Shown here: positions 9,010-16,622 of the stretch, piece after piece
Numbering within the stretch: the stretch's first letter is position 1
Layout: each line of letters opens with the position of its first letter
Source of the DNA: Gammaproteobacteria bacterium
GTDB taxonomy: Bacteria; Pseudomonadota; Gammaproteobacteria; Steroidobacterales; Woeseiaceae
Reading direction: 5' to 3'
DNA length: 46,486 nt
Assembly: GCA_029884455.1 (NCBI GenBank)
Contig: JAOUHU010000020.1
Span: 1 to 46,486, forward strand
The notes under the pieces: model-generated
The model's input: only the letters and a program-made list of their open reading frames with translations
Told to the model about the DNA's origin: nothing
The model's database searches: none
Translations under genes and position numbers: made by a program

Positions 9010-9399
9010 TCACCGGCCGAGGATTGCATCCTCCAGCACATCGTGAATCAGCTGCGTCGCTACTTCGACCAGCAGCACCTTTCCGGACAGGACGACGCGC
9101 TCATAGCCATGCGGCGGCGGCGGCAGCCGGTCAATTAACCCGACCGGCAATGCCTGTTTTGCGATGCCGGGCGGCAAGGTCTTGCCACGCTGCAGATTCT
9201 TGGCGATGCCGGGCGGCAGCCCTTTGGACTTCTTGTCGTTGCCACCTTGTGGCGATGTATGGTCGTTGTACCAGGCGCGGATGATCGAGGCTTCAGCGTC
9301 CGTGAAGACGACGCTTATGCCAACCTCGCCGGCCAGCGTGGCAGTGCTTAAAAACAGCATCAATGTGATGGCGAGACTACCGGGAATCGACTTGGTCAT
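9010..9399 (-). CDS. RcnB/CigR-like periplasmic protein
   Basis: Secreted small protein of 129 aa. It has an N-terminal signal peptide (hydrophobic core LAITLMLFLSTATLA), a linker, and a duplicated LPPGIAK motif (KGLPPGIAKNLQRGKTLPPGIAK) followed by a PPPPHGYERV stretch; this pattern is typical of the RcnB / anti-virulence CigR family. RcnB is a periplasmic nickel/cobalt homeostasis factor, while CigR is a membrane-associated regulator; which role applies is unclear. ATG 9399 is used because the signal peptide starts there; the longer frame to 9474 adds a basic, non-signal sequence and would run across the CRP-type palindrome at 9455-9472. Confidence 0.75.
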   Translation of the reverse strand: MTKSIPGSLAITLMLFLSTATLAGEVGISVVFTDAEASIIRAWYNDHTSPQGGNDKKSKGLPPGIAKNLQRGKTLPPGIAKQALPVGLIDRLPPPPHGYERVVLSGKVLLVEVATQLIHDVLEDAILGR

Positions 9400-9454
9400 G
9401 ACTGATGGTCTCCGCAGGGGATGCCGCAAATGTAATCGGTGGCGGTCATTACTG

Positions 9455-9472
9455 GTGTGAACTGGCTCACAC
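9455..9472. promoter_or_regulatory. Perfect CRP/Vfr-type palindrome
   Basis: The site reads GTGTGA, six bases, TCACAC: an exact match to the TGTGA-N6-TCACA core of CRP-family regulators, extended by one pair. It lies 56 bp upstream of the ATG of the RcnB/CigR-like gene (minus strand), a suitable place for activation or repression. No other gene starts nearby on the plus strand. Confidence 0.6.
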
Positions 9473-9518
9473 AAAGCCCTATAGCAGGCTCGTCCATTGC
9501 GTCAATCACTACCTTTAG

Positions 9519-9563
9519 GCGGTGCAGCATCAGGGCGAAAAAGTCGGTCACGTCAGTCGTTGC
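9519..9563 (+). pseudogene. Second relic of a dmdA-like gene (internal segment)
   Basis: These 45 bases align without gaps to 7060-7104 of the dmdA-like gene, with 39 of 45 identical by hand count, covering the codons for the VQHKGVKVGHVSRC stretch. The relic translates as a near copy (VQHQGEKVGHVSRC) and is followed two codons later by a stop. It represents an earlier part of the gene than the 8519-8579 relic, yet lies downstream of it, so the two cannot be one collinear broken gene without rearrangement; two separate lost copies are equally possible. Confidence 0.75.
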
Positions 9564-9645
9564 GAGCGGTAAGGCTGACGAACTATTCAAAGCTGTGACA
9601 CGACGAGGTTCTTAGAATCGTTTGCCACCAGGGTTTAAAGCCCAT

Positions 9646-10215
9646 CTAAGCATTGAGAACTTCGTTCTCATGCTCTACGCAGATTCGCATGGAATCGTCG
9701 ACAGTTAGAGGTTCATGGGTTATTCCACACTGAAAGCTGCCATCTTCAAGACGGTTAAAAAAACGGCAGGTGCTGCATACACCAAAGGACCTCGAGCCGT
9801 TCAGCCGCTGCGCACGGCGAAGCAACGCAGTCAGGCTGTTTTCCAGCGGCAGGCGCTCATCGCTTGCAACTTCTTCAACGGCTGCCTGGATAGCCGACTC
9901 CTCGTCGACGCGCTTAAGCAGGTCCGCACCCCTTTGCAGAAGTCGCAGTCGTATGACTCGGCCATCCTTGGCGTCCGATAGCTTGCTGATGAGCTTCTCC
10001 CGCTCCAGGACTTTAACGCTCTGCGACACCGTTCCCTTGGTAGAGCGGAGAAACCGGCCGATCGCCGCCGGCGTGTTGCTGTACCGGTTACAGCGCGCGA
10101 GGTACCGCAATACGTCTAAGTGAACTGGCTGCAATCCGGCGATTCCAGCGAGTTGTCGACTCTCCGCCTGTGCCACGACAGCCAGCCGTTGTATCAGCTG
10201 CAGGACGTTACTCAT
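9646..10215 (-). CDS. MarR-family regulator with C-terminal cysteine cluster
   Basis: Winged-helix DNA-binding regulator, 189 aa, longer than a usual MarR protein (about 140-150). The wHTH occupies about residues 28-100 (YSNTPAAIGRFLRSTKGTVSQSVKVLEREKLI, then wing DAKDGRVIRLRL). The extra C-terminal segment has four cysteines, C147, C150, C163 and C179 (CX2C-X12-C-X15-C), with His residues nearby, which could bind Zn or an Fe-S cluster or act as a thiol sensor. ATG 10215 has no upstream rival. The gene is divergent from a cytochrome P460 operon, and the 90-bp gap holds two palindromes, so it probably controls itself and that operon. The ligand or signal is not known; redox or nitrosative stress would fit the neighbours. 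Confidence 0.85.
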   Translation of the reverse strand: MSNVLQLIQRLAVVAQAESRQLAGIAGLQPVHLDVLRYLARCNRYSNTPAAIGRFLRSTKGTVSQSVKVLEREKLISKLSDAKDGRVIRLRLLQRGADLLKRVDEESAIQAAVEEVASDERLPLENSLTALLRRAQRLNGSRSFGVCSTCRFFNRLEDGSFQCGITHEPLTVDDSMRICVEHENEVLNA

Positions 10216-10230
10216 GCGTAGATTGTATGG

Positions 10231-10243
10231 ACTCGAAACGAGT
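10231..10243. promoter_or_regulatory. Candidate MarR operator 1
   Basis: Perfect inverted repeat ACTCG-AAA-CGAGT in the marR/P460 divergent region, just upstream of and touching the -35 element of the P460 promoter and 16 bp from the marR start. The ACTCG half-site recurs at 10275-10279. Confidence 0.5.
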
Positions 10244-10270
10244 TTGACGAGCGCATCTTTGCTATATAGT
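10243..10270 (+). promoter_or_regulatory. Candidate sigma70 promoter of the P460 operon
   Basis: A -35-like TTTGAC at 10243-10248 and a -10-like TATAGT at 10265-10270 with a 16-bp spacer. Transcription would begin about 10277, and a gaaggg ribosome site (10293-10298) precedes ATG 10306. Both candidate operators overlap or flank the promoter. Confidence 0.5.
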
Positions 10271-10284
10271 ATCGACTCGCTACT
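10268..10284. promoter_or_regulatory. Candidate MarR operator 2
   Basis: Inverted repeat AGTA, nine bases, TACT, whose centre contains the same ACTCG element as operator 1. It covers the end of the -10 element and the expected transcription start of the P460 gene, a typical repressing position. Confidence 0.4.
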
Positions 10285-10305
10285 TTATAACAGAAGGGAT
10301 TACCT

Positions 10306-10785
10306 ATGAAAAGACTTGCATTGCTTGGCACGATTTTCGTGTCTGTGCCGTTGTTGGCCGTCGCCATGACTACACATTCGGTCGCCTATCCCGAGGGTTA
10401 TCGCTCATGGACCCATGTCAAGTCCATGGTCATTCACCCGGATCACGGTCTGGCCGATCCGTTTGAAGGCATTCACCACGTTTATGCAAACGACTCAGCG
10501 CTCGCCGGACTTAGGAGCAATACATACGAAGATGGTGCCGTCCTGGTATTTGACCTCCTGAGCCAGGTGCCTGGCGGCGGGGCTACGCAGGAAGGCGAAC
10601 GTAAGTTCATCGGCGTCATGGAATACGATGCCGAGCGATTTGCCGCGACCGGCGGCTGGGGGTTCGAGGCCTTCGCTGGCAACAGCACGGTCGAACGTGC
10701 CGTAAATGATGGCGGCGCGTCGTGCTTTGCGTGCCACCAGGGCGCCAAAGAAGACAACTATGTTTTCTCGAAGTATCGCGATTAG
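10306..10785 (+). CDS. Cytochrome P460 family protein
   Basis: Periplasmic c-type haem protein, 159 aa, with a signal peptide (about residues 1-27) and one haem-binding motif CFACH at residues 140-144 near the C terminus, as in cytochrome P460 and the related cytochrome c'-beta. Family members oxidise hydroxylamine or bind and detoxify nitric oxide. The body has the expected pattern (YPEGYRSWTHVKSMV near the start, FIGVMEYDAERF and GGWGFEAF before the haem). In true P460 a lysine cross-links to the haem; I cannot assign that residue by eye. ATG 10306 has a gaaggg ribosome site and a good promoter. The thioredoxin-fold gene overlaps its 3' end by 26 bp, suggesting coupled translation. Confidence 0.88.
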   Translation: MKRLALLGTIFVSVPLLAVAMTTHSVAYPEGYRSWTHVKSMVIHPDHGLADPFEGIHHVYANDSALAGLRSNTYEDGAVLVFDLLSQVPGGGATQEGERKFIGVMEYDAERFAATGGWGFEAFAGNSTVERAVNDGGASCFACHQGAKEDNYVFSKYRD

Positions 10786-11314
10786 GCCGGCACCAGCGCT
10801 TAGGACGTCATGCTGGCTTAATTCGGCGAAAGACCTGACCCTTGACGACCTCAAGGGTCGGGTCGTGGTCCTGATCGCATTTCAGATGCTTTGCCCTGGC
10901 TGCGTGGCAAGATCGATTCCCCTTGCGCTACGAATGGAACAGCTTTTCGAGCGGCGTGACCTGGCAGTTGTGGGGCTACATACGGTTTTTGAGCATCATC
11001 ATGTTATGACGCCAGATGCGCTGGAAGTCTTCCTGGCCGAGTATCAGATCCGCTTTCCGGTAGGCGTCGACTTGCCTGATCCTGCCGGAGGCAACATTCC
11101 ATTGACCATGCAAGCCTACCAGATGCGAGGAACGCCGACCCTTGTACTCATTGACGCAGAAGGTCGGCGGCGTGCTCAATTTTTTGGCGCACACGACGAC
11201 TTGCTGCTGGGAGCGGAAATTGGCGCGTTACTCGCGGAGCGGGACGGGGCCAGGTTGTTTTCGGCGGCGCATGAAACGCACGATGATGCCATGGGCTGCG
11301 CGACAGGTCAGTAG
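10760..11314 (+). CDS. Thioredoxin-fold (TlpA/redoxin-like) protein
   Basis: Predicted thiol-disulfide or peroxiredoxin-like protein, 184 aa. The fold is shown by LKGRVVVLIAF, the redox pair CPGC in MLCPGCVA, and the cis-Pro loop MRGTPTLVLID. An insert with TVFEHHHVMTPDALEVFL between the helix and the central strand is typical of one TlpA-like subgroup. ATG 10760 is proposed because it gives a short N terminus ahead of the first strand; it overlaps the P460 gene by 26 bp in another frame. No clear signal peptide is seen, so cytoplasmic action is likely, though the start is uncertain. Co-expression with P460 under the MarR regulator is likely. Confidence 0.75.
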   Translation: MFSRSIAIRPAPALRTSCWLNSAKDLTLDDLKGRVVVLIAFQMLCPGCVARSIPLALRMEQLFERRDLAVVGLHTVFEHHHVMTPDALEVFLAEYQIRFPVGVDLPDPAGGNIPLTMQAYQMRGTPTLVLIDAEGRRRAQFFGAHDDLLLGAEIGALLAERDGARLFSAAHETHDDAMGCATGQ

Positions 11315-11317
11315 CTC

Positions 11318-11743
11318 TCAGTCTGCCGCAGACTGCCCGGACGGATGTTCGGCTACGTATTCGATGAGATCCCACAGGTTTCCGTACAAATCCTCGAACA
11401 CCGCCACTTTGCCATAGTCCTCGGTCTTCGGCTCCCGAACAAATGCGACTCCACGAGTCGTCATCTCATCGTAGTCGCGCCAGAAATCATCTGTGCTGAG
11501 GAATAGAAACACTCTGCCTCCGCACTGGTTACCGATGAACGCTTCTTGAATTTTGTTTTCTGCTCGAGCCAGCACTAGCGTCGTCCCGGCGGGTCCGGAC
11601 GGCGCTACAACGACCCATCTCTTATTCTGGGCGGCCTGAAAAACGTCTTCGACAACCCTGAAGTTCAATTTGGTGGTAAAGAAATCGATGGCCTCATCGT
11701 AGTCTCGAACCACTAACGCCACGTGTGCAACTGACCGAATCAT
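11318..11743 (-). CDS. VOC-family (glyoxalase/dioxygenase fold) protein
   Basis: A 141-aa protein of the vicinal-oxygen-chelate superfamily with two beta-alpha-beta-beta-beta modules. Module one begins with VAHVALVVRDYDEAIDFF (candidate metal His at residue 7), and module two ends with DLYGNLWDLIEY (candidate metal Glu). These proteins include glyoxalases, epimerases and resistance proteins; the substrate here cannot be assigned. It is the last gene of a nine-gene minus-strand run, 25 bp after the acyl-CoA dehydrogenase gene, so a role in acyl-CoA metabolism is possible. Its stop lies 3 bp from the stop of the convergent thioredoxin-fold gene. Confidence 0.82.
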   Translation of the reverse strand: MIRSVAHVALVVRDYDEAIDFFTTKLNFRVVEDVFQAAQNKRWVVVAPSGPAGTTLVLARAENKIQEAFIGNQCGGRVFLFLSTDDFWRDYDEMTTRGVAFVREPKTEDYGKVAVFEDLYGNLWDLIEYVAEHPSGQSAAD

Positions 11744-11768
11744 AGCCTGCTTCCTTCCGTTGTGCAGG

Positions 11769-13520
11769 CTAGTTGCTGAAATCGGCGACGGCGAAGTCGG
11801 CCACCGCGGCGCCTCCGCCGGTTATGGTCGCGAGCAGCGACGCCGTTTCGGGCAGTATCCGGTCGCGGTAAAAGCGCGCGAGCTTGCGCTTGGTGGTGTA
11901 GAACGCGCCTTGTTTGCCGTTCGCTGCAGCGACTGTTCTGGTCCACATGCAGCCAATGATTGCGAGCGCGAACAGGCGCAAGTATTGCACGGCCGCGCCA
12001 CGCACGGCCGCATCATCTGCTTCGTGCCGCTCACGTAACCAGGCGGTCGCCTCGATCAAGTGCTGCATGGCAGTAGCAGTGGCGGCGTCTGCATTCTGTT
12101 TCGCGAAGGCCAGGCACTCGGCAAAGAAACGATCAGCCAGCTCGCCGGTGTCGCCGGTGAGCTTGCGCGACACGAGGTCGAGTGCCTGCACCTCGTTGGT
12201 GCCCTCGTAAATCGGCGTAATGCGACAATCACGCACGAGTTGTTCCATGCCGTGTTCGCGGATATAGCCGTGGCCGCCATAGATTTGCTGCGCCGACAGC
12301 GTGCTGCTCATGCCGAGGTCGGTAAAAAACGACTTGATGACCGGCGTCAGCAATGCAACCGTGTTCTTTGCATCGGCAGCGGCCTCTGGGTCGGCGGACT
12401 TTTCCATGATGTCGGCGTGCATCGCCGTGTACACAGCCAGCGCACGCGCACCTTCGATCTGCGCACGCATCGTCAGTAGCTGGCGCTTCACCTCTGGCTG
12501 GTAAATGATCGGGTCGGCCGCCTTGCCCGCATCCGGGCGCGGCGCCGGCGCTTTGCTCTGCTGCCGGTCCAGCGCATAGGCGAGGGCGTTCTGGTAGGCA
12601 ATTTCCGCAAAGCCAAGCCCCTGCATGCCCACAGTCAGGCGCTCGATGTTCATCATCCTGAACATCGCCGCCATGCCGCGATTTTCCTCACCGATCAGGT
12701 AGCCGGTCGCATCCTCGAAATTCAGGGCACAGGTGGCGGAGCCCCGTATCCCCATCTTGTGCTCGATGGATGCGGTCACCACGGCATTGCGTTCGCCGAG
12801 CGATCCGTCGTCGTTGACCAGGATCTTCGGCACCAGGAACAGGCTGATGCCCCGCGTTCCCGGTGGCGCGCCTGCGATGCGTGCGATCACGAGGTGCAGG
12901 ATATTCTCGGTGAGATCATGGTCGCCGGAGGTAATGAAAATTTTCGAGCCGCTGATCTTGTAGCTGCCGTCGCCCGCGGGTACGGCCTTGGTCGTCAATA
13001 AACCAAGATCGGTGCCGCAGTGCGGTTCGGTGAGGCACATGGTGCCGGACCAGGTGCCGGCAACCATATTCGGCAGGTAGCGTGCGCGAATTTCTGCGCA
13101 TGCCGTGTTCTCGAGCAGGTGATAGGCGCCGCGGCTGAGTTCCGCGTACAGCTTGAAGGCAAGGTTGGTGGCGCCGAGCATTTCATCAATCAACACATGC
13201 AGCATCTTTGGCAGGCCCTGGCCGCCATGCTCGGGATTGGCGTCGATGCCGGTCCAGCCGTTGCCGATGAACTTCGCGTACGCTTCCTTGAAGCCTGGCG
13301 GTGTCGTGACCTTGCCGTCGGCATGCACGGCGCCGTGCTGGTCGCCGCCCTGGTTGATCGCGAGCAATTCCGTGCTGCAGAACTTGCCGGCCTCCTCAAG
13401 CACCGCCTCCAGCAAGTCGGCATCGAGTTCCTCGTTGCCAGGCAATGCGCGAAGCGTGTCGAGGCCAAAACATTCCTTCAGCAGGAACAGCATGTCCTTT
13501 ATGGGTGCGTTGTAAATCAT
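11769..13520 (-). CDS. Acyl-CoA dehydrogenase (long form, FadE/DmdC-like)
   Basis: Flavoenzyme introducing the alpha-beta double bond into acyl-CoA esters. At 583 aa it belongs to the long bacterial form with an extra N-terminal helical segment and a C-terminal extension domain. Visible motifs: N-terminal YNAPIKDMLFLL, the FAD/substrate loop MCLTEPHCGTDLG, FITSGDH, and the catalytic-Glu region RITPIYEGTNEVQ. The same long class includes methylmercaptopropionyl-CoA dehydrogenase (DmdC) and general beta-oxidation enzymes, and I cannot separate them by eye. It lies 7 bp after the hydroxyacyl-CoA dehydrogenase/hydratase gene, giving two successive beta-oxidation enzymes in one operon. ATG 13520 matches the family N terminus. 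Confidence 0.9.
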   Translation of the reverse strand: MIYNAPIKDMLFLLKECFGLDTLRALPGNEELDADLLEAVLEEAGKFCSTELLAINQGGDQHGAVHADGKVTTPPGFKEAYAKFIGNGWTGIDANPEHGGQGLPKMLHVLIDEMLGATNLAFKLYAELSRGAYHLLENTACAEIRARYLPNMVAGTWSGTMCLTEPHCGTDLGLLTTKAVPAGDGSYKISGSKIFITSGDHDLTENILHLVIARIAGAPPGTRGISLFLVPKILVNDDGSLGERNAVVTASIEHKMGIRGSATCALNFEDATGYLIGEENRGMAAMFRMMNIERLTVGMQGLGFAEIAYQNALAYALDRQQSKAPAPRPDAGKAADPIIYQPEVKRQLLTMRAQIEGARALAVYTAMHADIMEKSADPEAAADAKNTVALLTPVIKSFFTDLGMSSTLSAQQIYGGHGYIREHGMEQLVRDCRITPIYEGTNEVQALDLVSRKLTGDTGELADRFFAECLAFAKQNADAATATAMQHLIEATAWLRERHEADDAAVRGAAVQYLRLFALAIIGCMWTRTVAAANGKQGAFYTTKRKLARFYRDRILPETASLLATITGGGAAVADFAVADFSN

Positions 13521-13527
13521 GGCGGCC

Positions 13528-15801
13528 TTAGTTTCTCAGCGGTGTACCGTGCTCAAGCATGAACTCGATTCGGGCGCGCGTCAGCCGCGTCGCTCCGAGA
13601 ATGCCGAAAGCCCTGCGCTCGAGTGCGAGGATGTCATTTTCCGATAGCTCGGTTCCCGCGGCAATGTCGCCGCCGGTCACGATCATGGCAATCTGGGTTC
13701 CCGTGGTGACGTCATGCGGCGTCAGCTGCCCCCTGGCGCGGGCCTTTTTCAGCCACGCGATCATTTCCGCATAGACCTCGCGCCCGGGCATGGCAAGCGG
13801 GCCACGCCGTTGCGCGCGGTACGCGCCGGCCATCGCCAATGCCTCGCGACGGGCAGTCGCAAGCAGTCGATCACGGTTCATGATGTAAAGATCGACGCCG
13901 CTGCGGAACATTGCCAGCGGTTCGGCCTCGAGCGGCGAGCGCGCTGTCTTGCCGTAGCCGATGTTCATGAATGCGCTCCACGCGCCCCTGGTCACATCGC
14001 CATGCTGCCCCGACCAGCGATACAGCATTTCCTTGACGCCGCCGCCGCCCGGCACCACGCCGACCAGCGACTCGACCAGGCCGGTCACCGAATTGGCGTG
14101 ATAGACCACCTTGTCGGTGTGCAGCAGCACCTCGAAACCGCCGCCCACGGACAGCCCCGAGGGCGCCGCCACGACCGGGATCGGCGCGTACTTCAGCGCC
14201 AGCATGGTTTGCTGATAGTGATCGAGAAAACGGTCCAGGCCGTCGAGGTCCTGGCTTGCGATAAAGTCGAGAATGCTCTGCAGGTCAGCGCCGCAGGAAA
14301 AGTGCTGCGCGTCGTTGTGAATGAGGAGCGCAGTCATATTGTCGCTGGCATGCGCGACGGCGGCCGCAATCAGCTCGATTGAGCCGGGCCCGAGCGCATT
14401 TGCCTTGCTGTGAAACTCGATCAGGCCAAGGCCATCGCCGAGGTCGAAATAACTCGCCGCTTCATTCTCCTCGAGCGCCGTCAGCGTCCGGCGCTGCTCC
14501 GAAAAGCGGATCACACCTGCGGCGCGTTCGAGGTTGCGATAGCGCCCGTCCGCAAGCAGGTATTGCAGTCTGCCGTTGTGCACGCGGTAAAACGACTTTC
14601 CCGCCGCAGTGCGTACAAAGGCGGGCACATCGCGACCGTCCTTTTCGAGCCGCGCAATGAAATTGTCGACGCCGATGGCGTCGATCATTTCGTGCGGGCC
14701 CTGCAGCCAGTTGTAGCCAAGTTTCATGGCATCGTCGATGGCGACCAGCGATTCGTTCACCTCGGGAACGAGGGATGCGGCGTAGCTGAGGGTGTTGGCG
14801 AGGATCTCCCAGGCATAGTTGTCGCCTGCATGGGGGTTTCCCACGACATGGGCCGCTCCCACATAAGAGAGCGTGTTGAAATCGAGCGTCTTGCGGCGGA
14901 CGCCATTCGCAGGGTCGGCCGGCTGGTAAAAGCCGCCTTTGCCACCCTTGTTGCCAACCAGGCCCGCCTCGATCATGCGCGTCATCACCGGGATCTCCGC
15001 GGCGACCGCATGAAACGCGTCGTTCGCTGGCAGTATCGAGACCAGGCTCTTTACGACATCGCGCATCAGGTCGATGCCGATCAGGTCATAGAGACCGAAG
15101 ACGCCGGTCTTCGGAATGCCCATGGGCCGGCCGAAAATGGCGTCCGCCTCCTCGGGGCGGAGGCCCATGCGAAAGGCTGCATGCAGTGCGGTCTGGATGG
15201 CGAACACGCCGACGCGATTGCCGAGAAAACCCGGCGTGTCCTTGCAGATGACAATGCCCTTGCCGAGCCGCTCATCGCCGAATTTTTCAAGACAATGCAT
15301 AACCTCGGCACGCGTCGCTTCGCCGCGCACGATCTCGAGCAGGCGCATGAAACGCACCGGGTTGAAGAAATGCGTGATTGCGAACTCGCTGCGAAACGCT
15401 TCTGGCATGTTTGCGACCAACAGCGAAATCGGGATCGTCGATGTATTCGAGGACACAATCGAGCCGGGTTTGCGCACCGCATCGATGCGTTGGTACAGCG
15501 CTTGTTTGACGTCGAGGCGTTCGACCACGGCTTCGGCGATCCAGTCCGCGTCACGCAGCAAGTGCATATCGTCGTCGATGTTGCCGATACGAATTCGCTC
15601 GATGCAGTCGGCGTGCAACAGGCCCGGTTGCTGCGGATCGAGCAGGCGCTGCAGCGCGCGTTCTGCAATCGCATTGCGATTGTCGCCAGCCGCTGGAATG
15701 TCGAGCAGCACCACGTCGACGCCGGCATTGGCAAGCTGGCCGGCGATGCCGAGCCCCATCGTGCCCGCACCAATAACCGCGGCCTTGTTGATTTCGTACA
15801 T
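13528..15801 (-). CDS. 3-hydroxyacyl-CoA dehydrogenase / enoyl-CoA hydratase fusion
   Basis: Bifunctional beta-oxidation enzyme, 757 aa. The NAD-binding hydroxyacyl-CoA dehydrogenase comes first (VIGAGTMGLGIAGQLANAG near residue 10), followed by its C-terminal dimerisation domains, and the enoyl-CoA hydratase (crotonase) domain lies in the last third (FSCGADLQS, then SGLSVGGGFEV and GLVESLVGVVPGGGG). This is the reverse of the FadB/FadJ order, in which hydratase is N-terminal, and matches the separate HAD-ECH family. Predicted to hydrate enoyl-CoA and oxidise the 3-hydroxyacyl-CoA made by the neighbouring dehydrogenase. It begins 3 bp after the alpha/beta hydrolase gene and ends 7 bp before the acyl-CoA dehydrogenase. 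No thiolase is in the window. Confidence 0.92.
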   Translation of the reverse strand: MYEINKAAVIGAGTMGLGIAGQLANAGVDVVLLDIPAAGDNRNAIAERALQRLLDPQQPGLLHADCIERIRIGNIDDDMHLLRDADWIAEAVVERLDVKQALYQRIDAVRKPGSIVSSNTSTIPISLLVANMPEAFRSEFAITHFFNPVRFMRLLEIVRGEATRAEVMHCLEKFGDERLGKGIVICKDTPGFLGNRVGVFAIQTALHAAFRMGLRPEEADAIFGRPMGIPKTGVFGLYDLIGIDLMRDVVKSLVSILPANDAFHAVAAEIPVMTRMIEAGLVGNKGGKGGFYQPADPANGVRRKTLDFNTLSYVGAAHVVGNPHAGDNYAWEILANTLSYAASLVPEVNESLVAIDDAMKLGYNWLQGPHEMIDAIGVDNFIARLEKDGRDVPAFVRTAAGKSFYRVHNGRLQYLLADGRYRNLERAAGVIRFSEQRRTLTALEENEAASYFDLGDGLGLIEFHSKANALGPGSIELIAAAVAHASDNMTALLIHNDAQHFSCGADLQSILDFIASQDLDGLDRFLDHYQQTMLALKYAPIPVVAAPSGLSVGGGFEVLLHTDKVVYHANSVTGLVESLVGVVPGGGGVKEMLYRWSGQHGDVTRGAWSAFMNIGYGKTARSPLEAEPLAMFRSGVDLYIMNRDRLLATARREALAMAGAYRAQRRGPLAMPGREVYAEMIAWLKKARARGQLTPHDVTTGTQIAMIVTGGDIAAGTELSENDILALERRAFGILGATRLTRARIEFMLEHGTPLRN

Positions 15802-15804
15802 GGT

Positions 15805-16620
15805 CTACGCCTGGCTGGCAGGGTTATGCAAGAAAATGAAATCCTTCAGCAGCGTCCGGCACTGGTCCGGCACCTCGAGCGGCAGCATGTGGCCGCTCTC
15901 AGAGATACGCGCCACGACAGGATCGGGCAAATGCTCGACCAGGGTCGCGGTAGCCTTCGCAGGCGCCATCCGGTCCTTGCCGGCGATGATGACCTGCACG
16001 GGGCATTGCACCGCGGCCGCGGCTGCCTTGCCGTTACGGTAATCATTGCAGGCATGCAGGTCGGCCGCGAGCGCCCGCGGCGAATTGCGCCACATCGTGG
16101 TGTAACCCACTCGGGCCATCGAGTTGCCCGGAATCGGCCCCTGGTGCAGGTGTCCCGCCGGGCCGAAGCCCCAGGAGATCATCATGTCGACCGCGGCCGC
16201 CGGGTTGTCGTTTGCCGCCTTAAGCAAATAGTCATTGACTGGTGTGGCGAGCCCGCTGGTGATCAGTGACATCGAGCGCAGCTTGTGAGGAAAACGCGAT
16301 GCGTATTCGAGCGCCACGAGGCAGCCTTGCGAATGCGCGACAATGGAGAGGTCTTTGATATCGAGTGCGGTGACTACCTCGTTGAGCCAGTCTGCCAGCG
16401 CTTCGATCGAGCCGAGGGCGGGACCAGCCGAGTGGGTGTGTCCCGGCGCGTCCGGGCAGAGCACCGAGTATTTTCGAAACGCGAAGAAGCGCGCGTGCAA
16501 ACCCCAGAACGTATGGTCGCCGCCGCTGCCGGCCAGGAAAATGACGACCGGCTTGGAATTATCAAACGGCTTGCCACCCGTGGTCGCAAATACCCGTTTG
16601 CCCTTGACGTCGAAATACAC
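15805..16620 (-). CDS. Alpha/beta hydrolase
   Basis: Serine hydrolase of 271 aa. The nucleophile elbow is HSQGC (Ser in IVAHSQGCLVALEYASRFP), the acid is probably the Asp in AGKDRMAP, and the His lies in SGHMLPLEVP. The oxyanion region is LAGSGGDHTFWG. Start is GTG 16620, 2 bp after the metY stop, so translational coupling is likely. It is too short to be the MetX homoserine acetyltransferase, which has the same fold and is often found near metY. A thioesterase, esterase or C-C hydrolase role in the acyl-CoA branch is possible; the substrate is unknown. Confidence 0.85.
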   Translation of the reverse strand: MYFDVKGKRVFATTGGKPFDNSKPVVIFLAGSGGDHTFWGLHARFFAFRKYSVLCPDAPGHTHSAGPALGSIEALADWLNEVVTALDIKDLSIVAHSQGCLVALEYASRFPHKLRSMSLITSGLATPVNDYLLKAANDNPAAAVDMMISWGFGPAGHLHQGPIPGNSMARVGYTTMWRNSPRALAADLHACNDYRNGKAAAAAVQCPVQVIIAGKDRMAPAKATATLVEHLPDPVVARISESGHMLPLEVPDQCRTLLKDFIFLHNPASQA

Positions 16621-16622
16621 GT

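Noticed and set aside
14410-16269. Plus-strand open frame of 619 codons
   Set aside because: It is antisense to the hydroxyacyl-CoA dehydrogenase and hydrolase genes, has an Arg/His-rich composition with no domain pattern, and arises from high GC codon use on the real strand.
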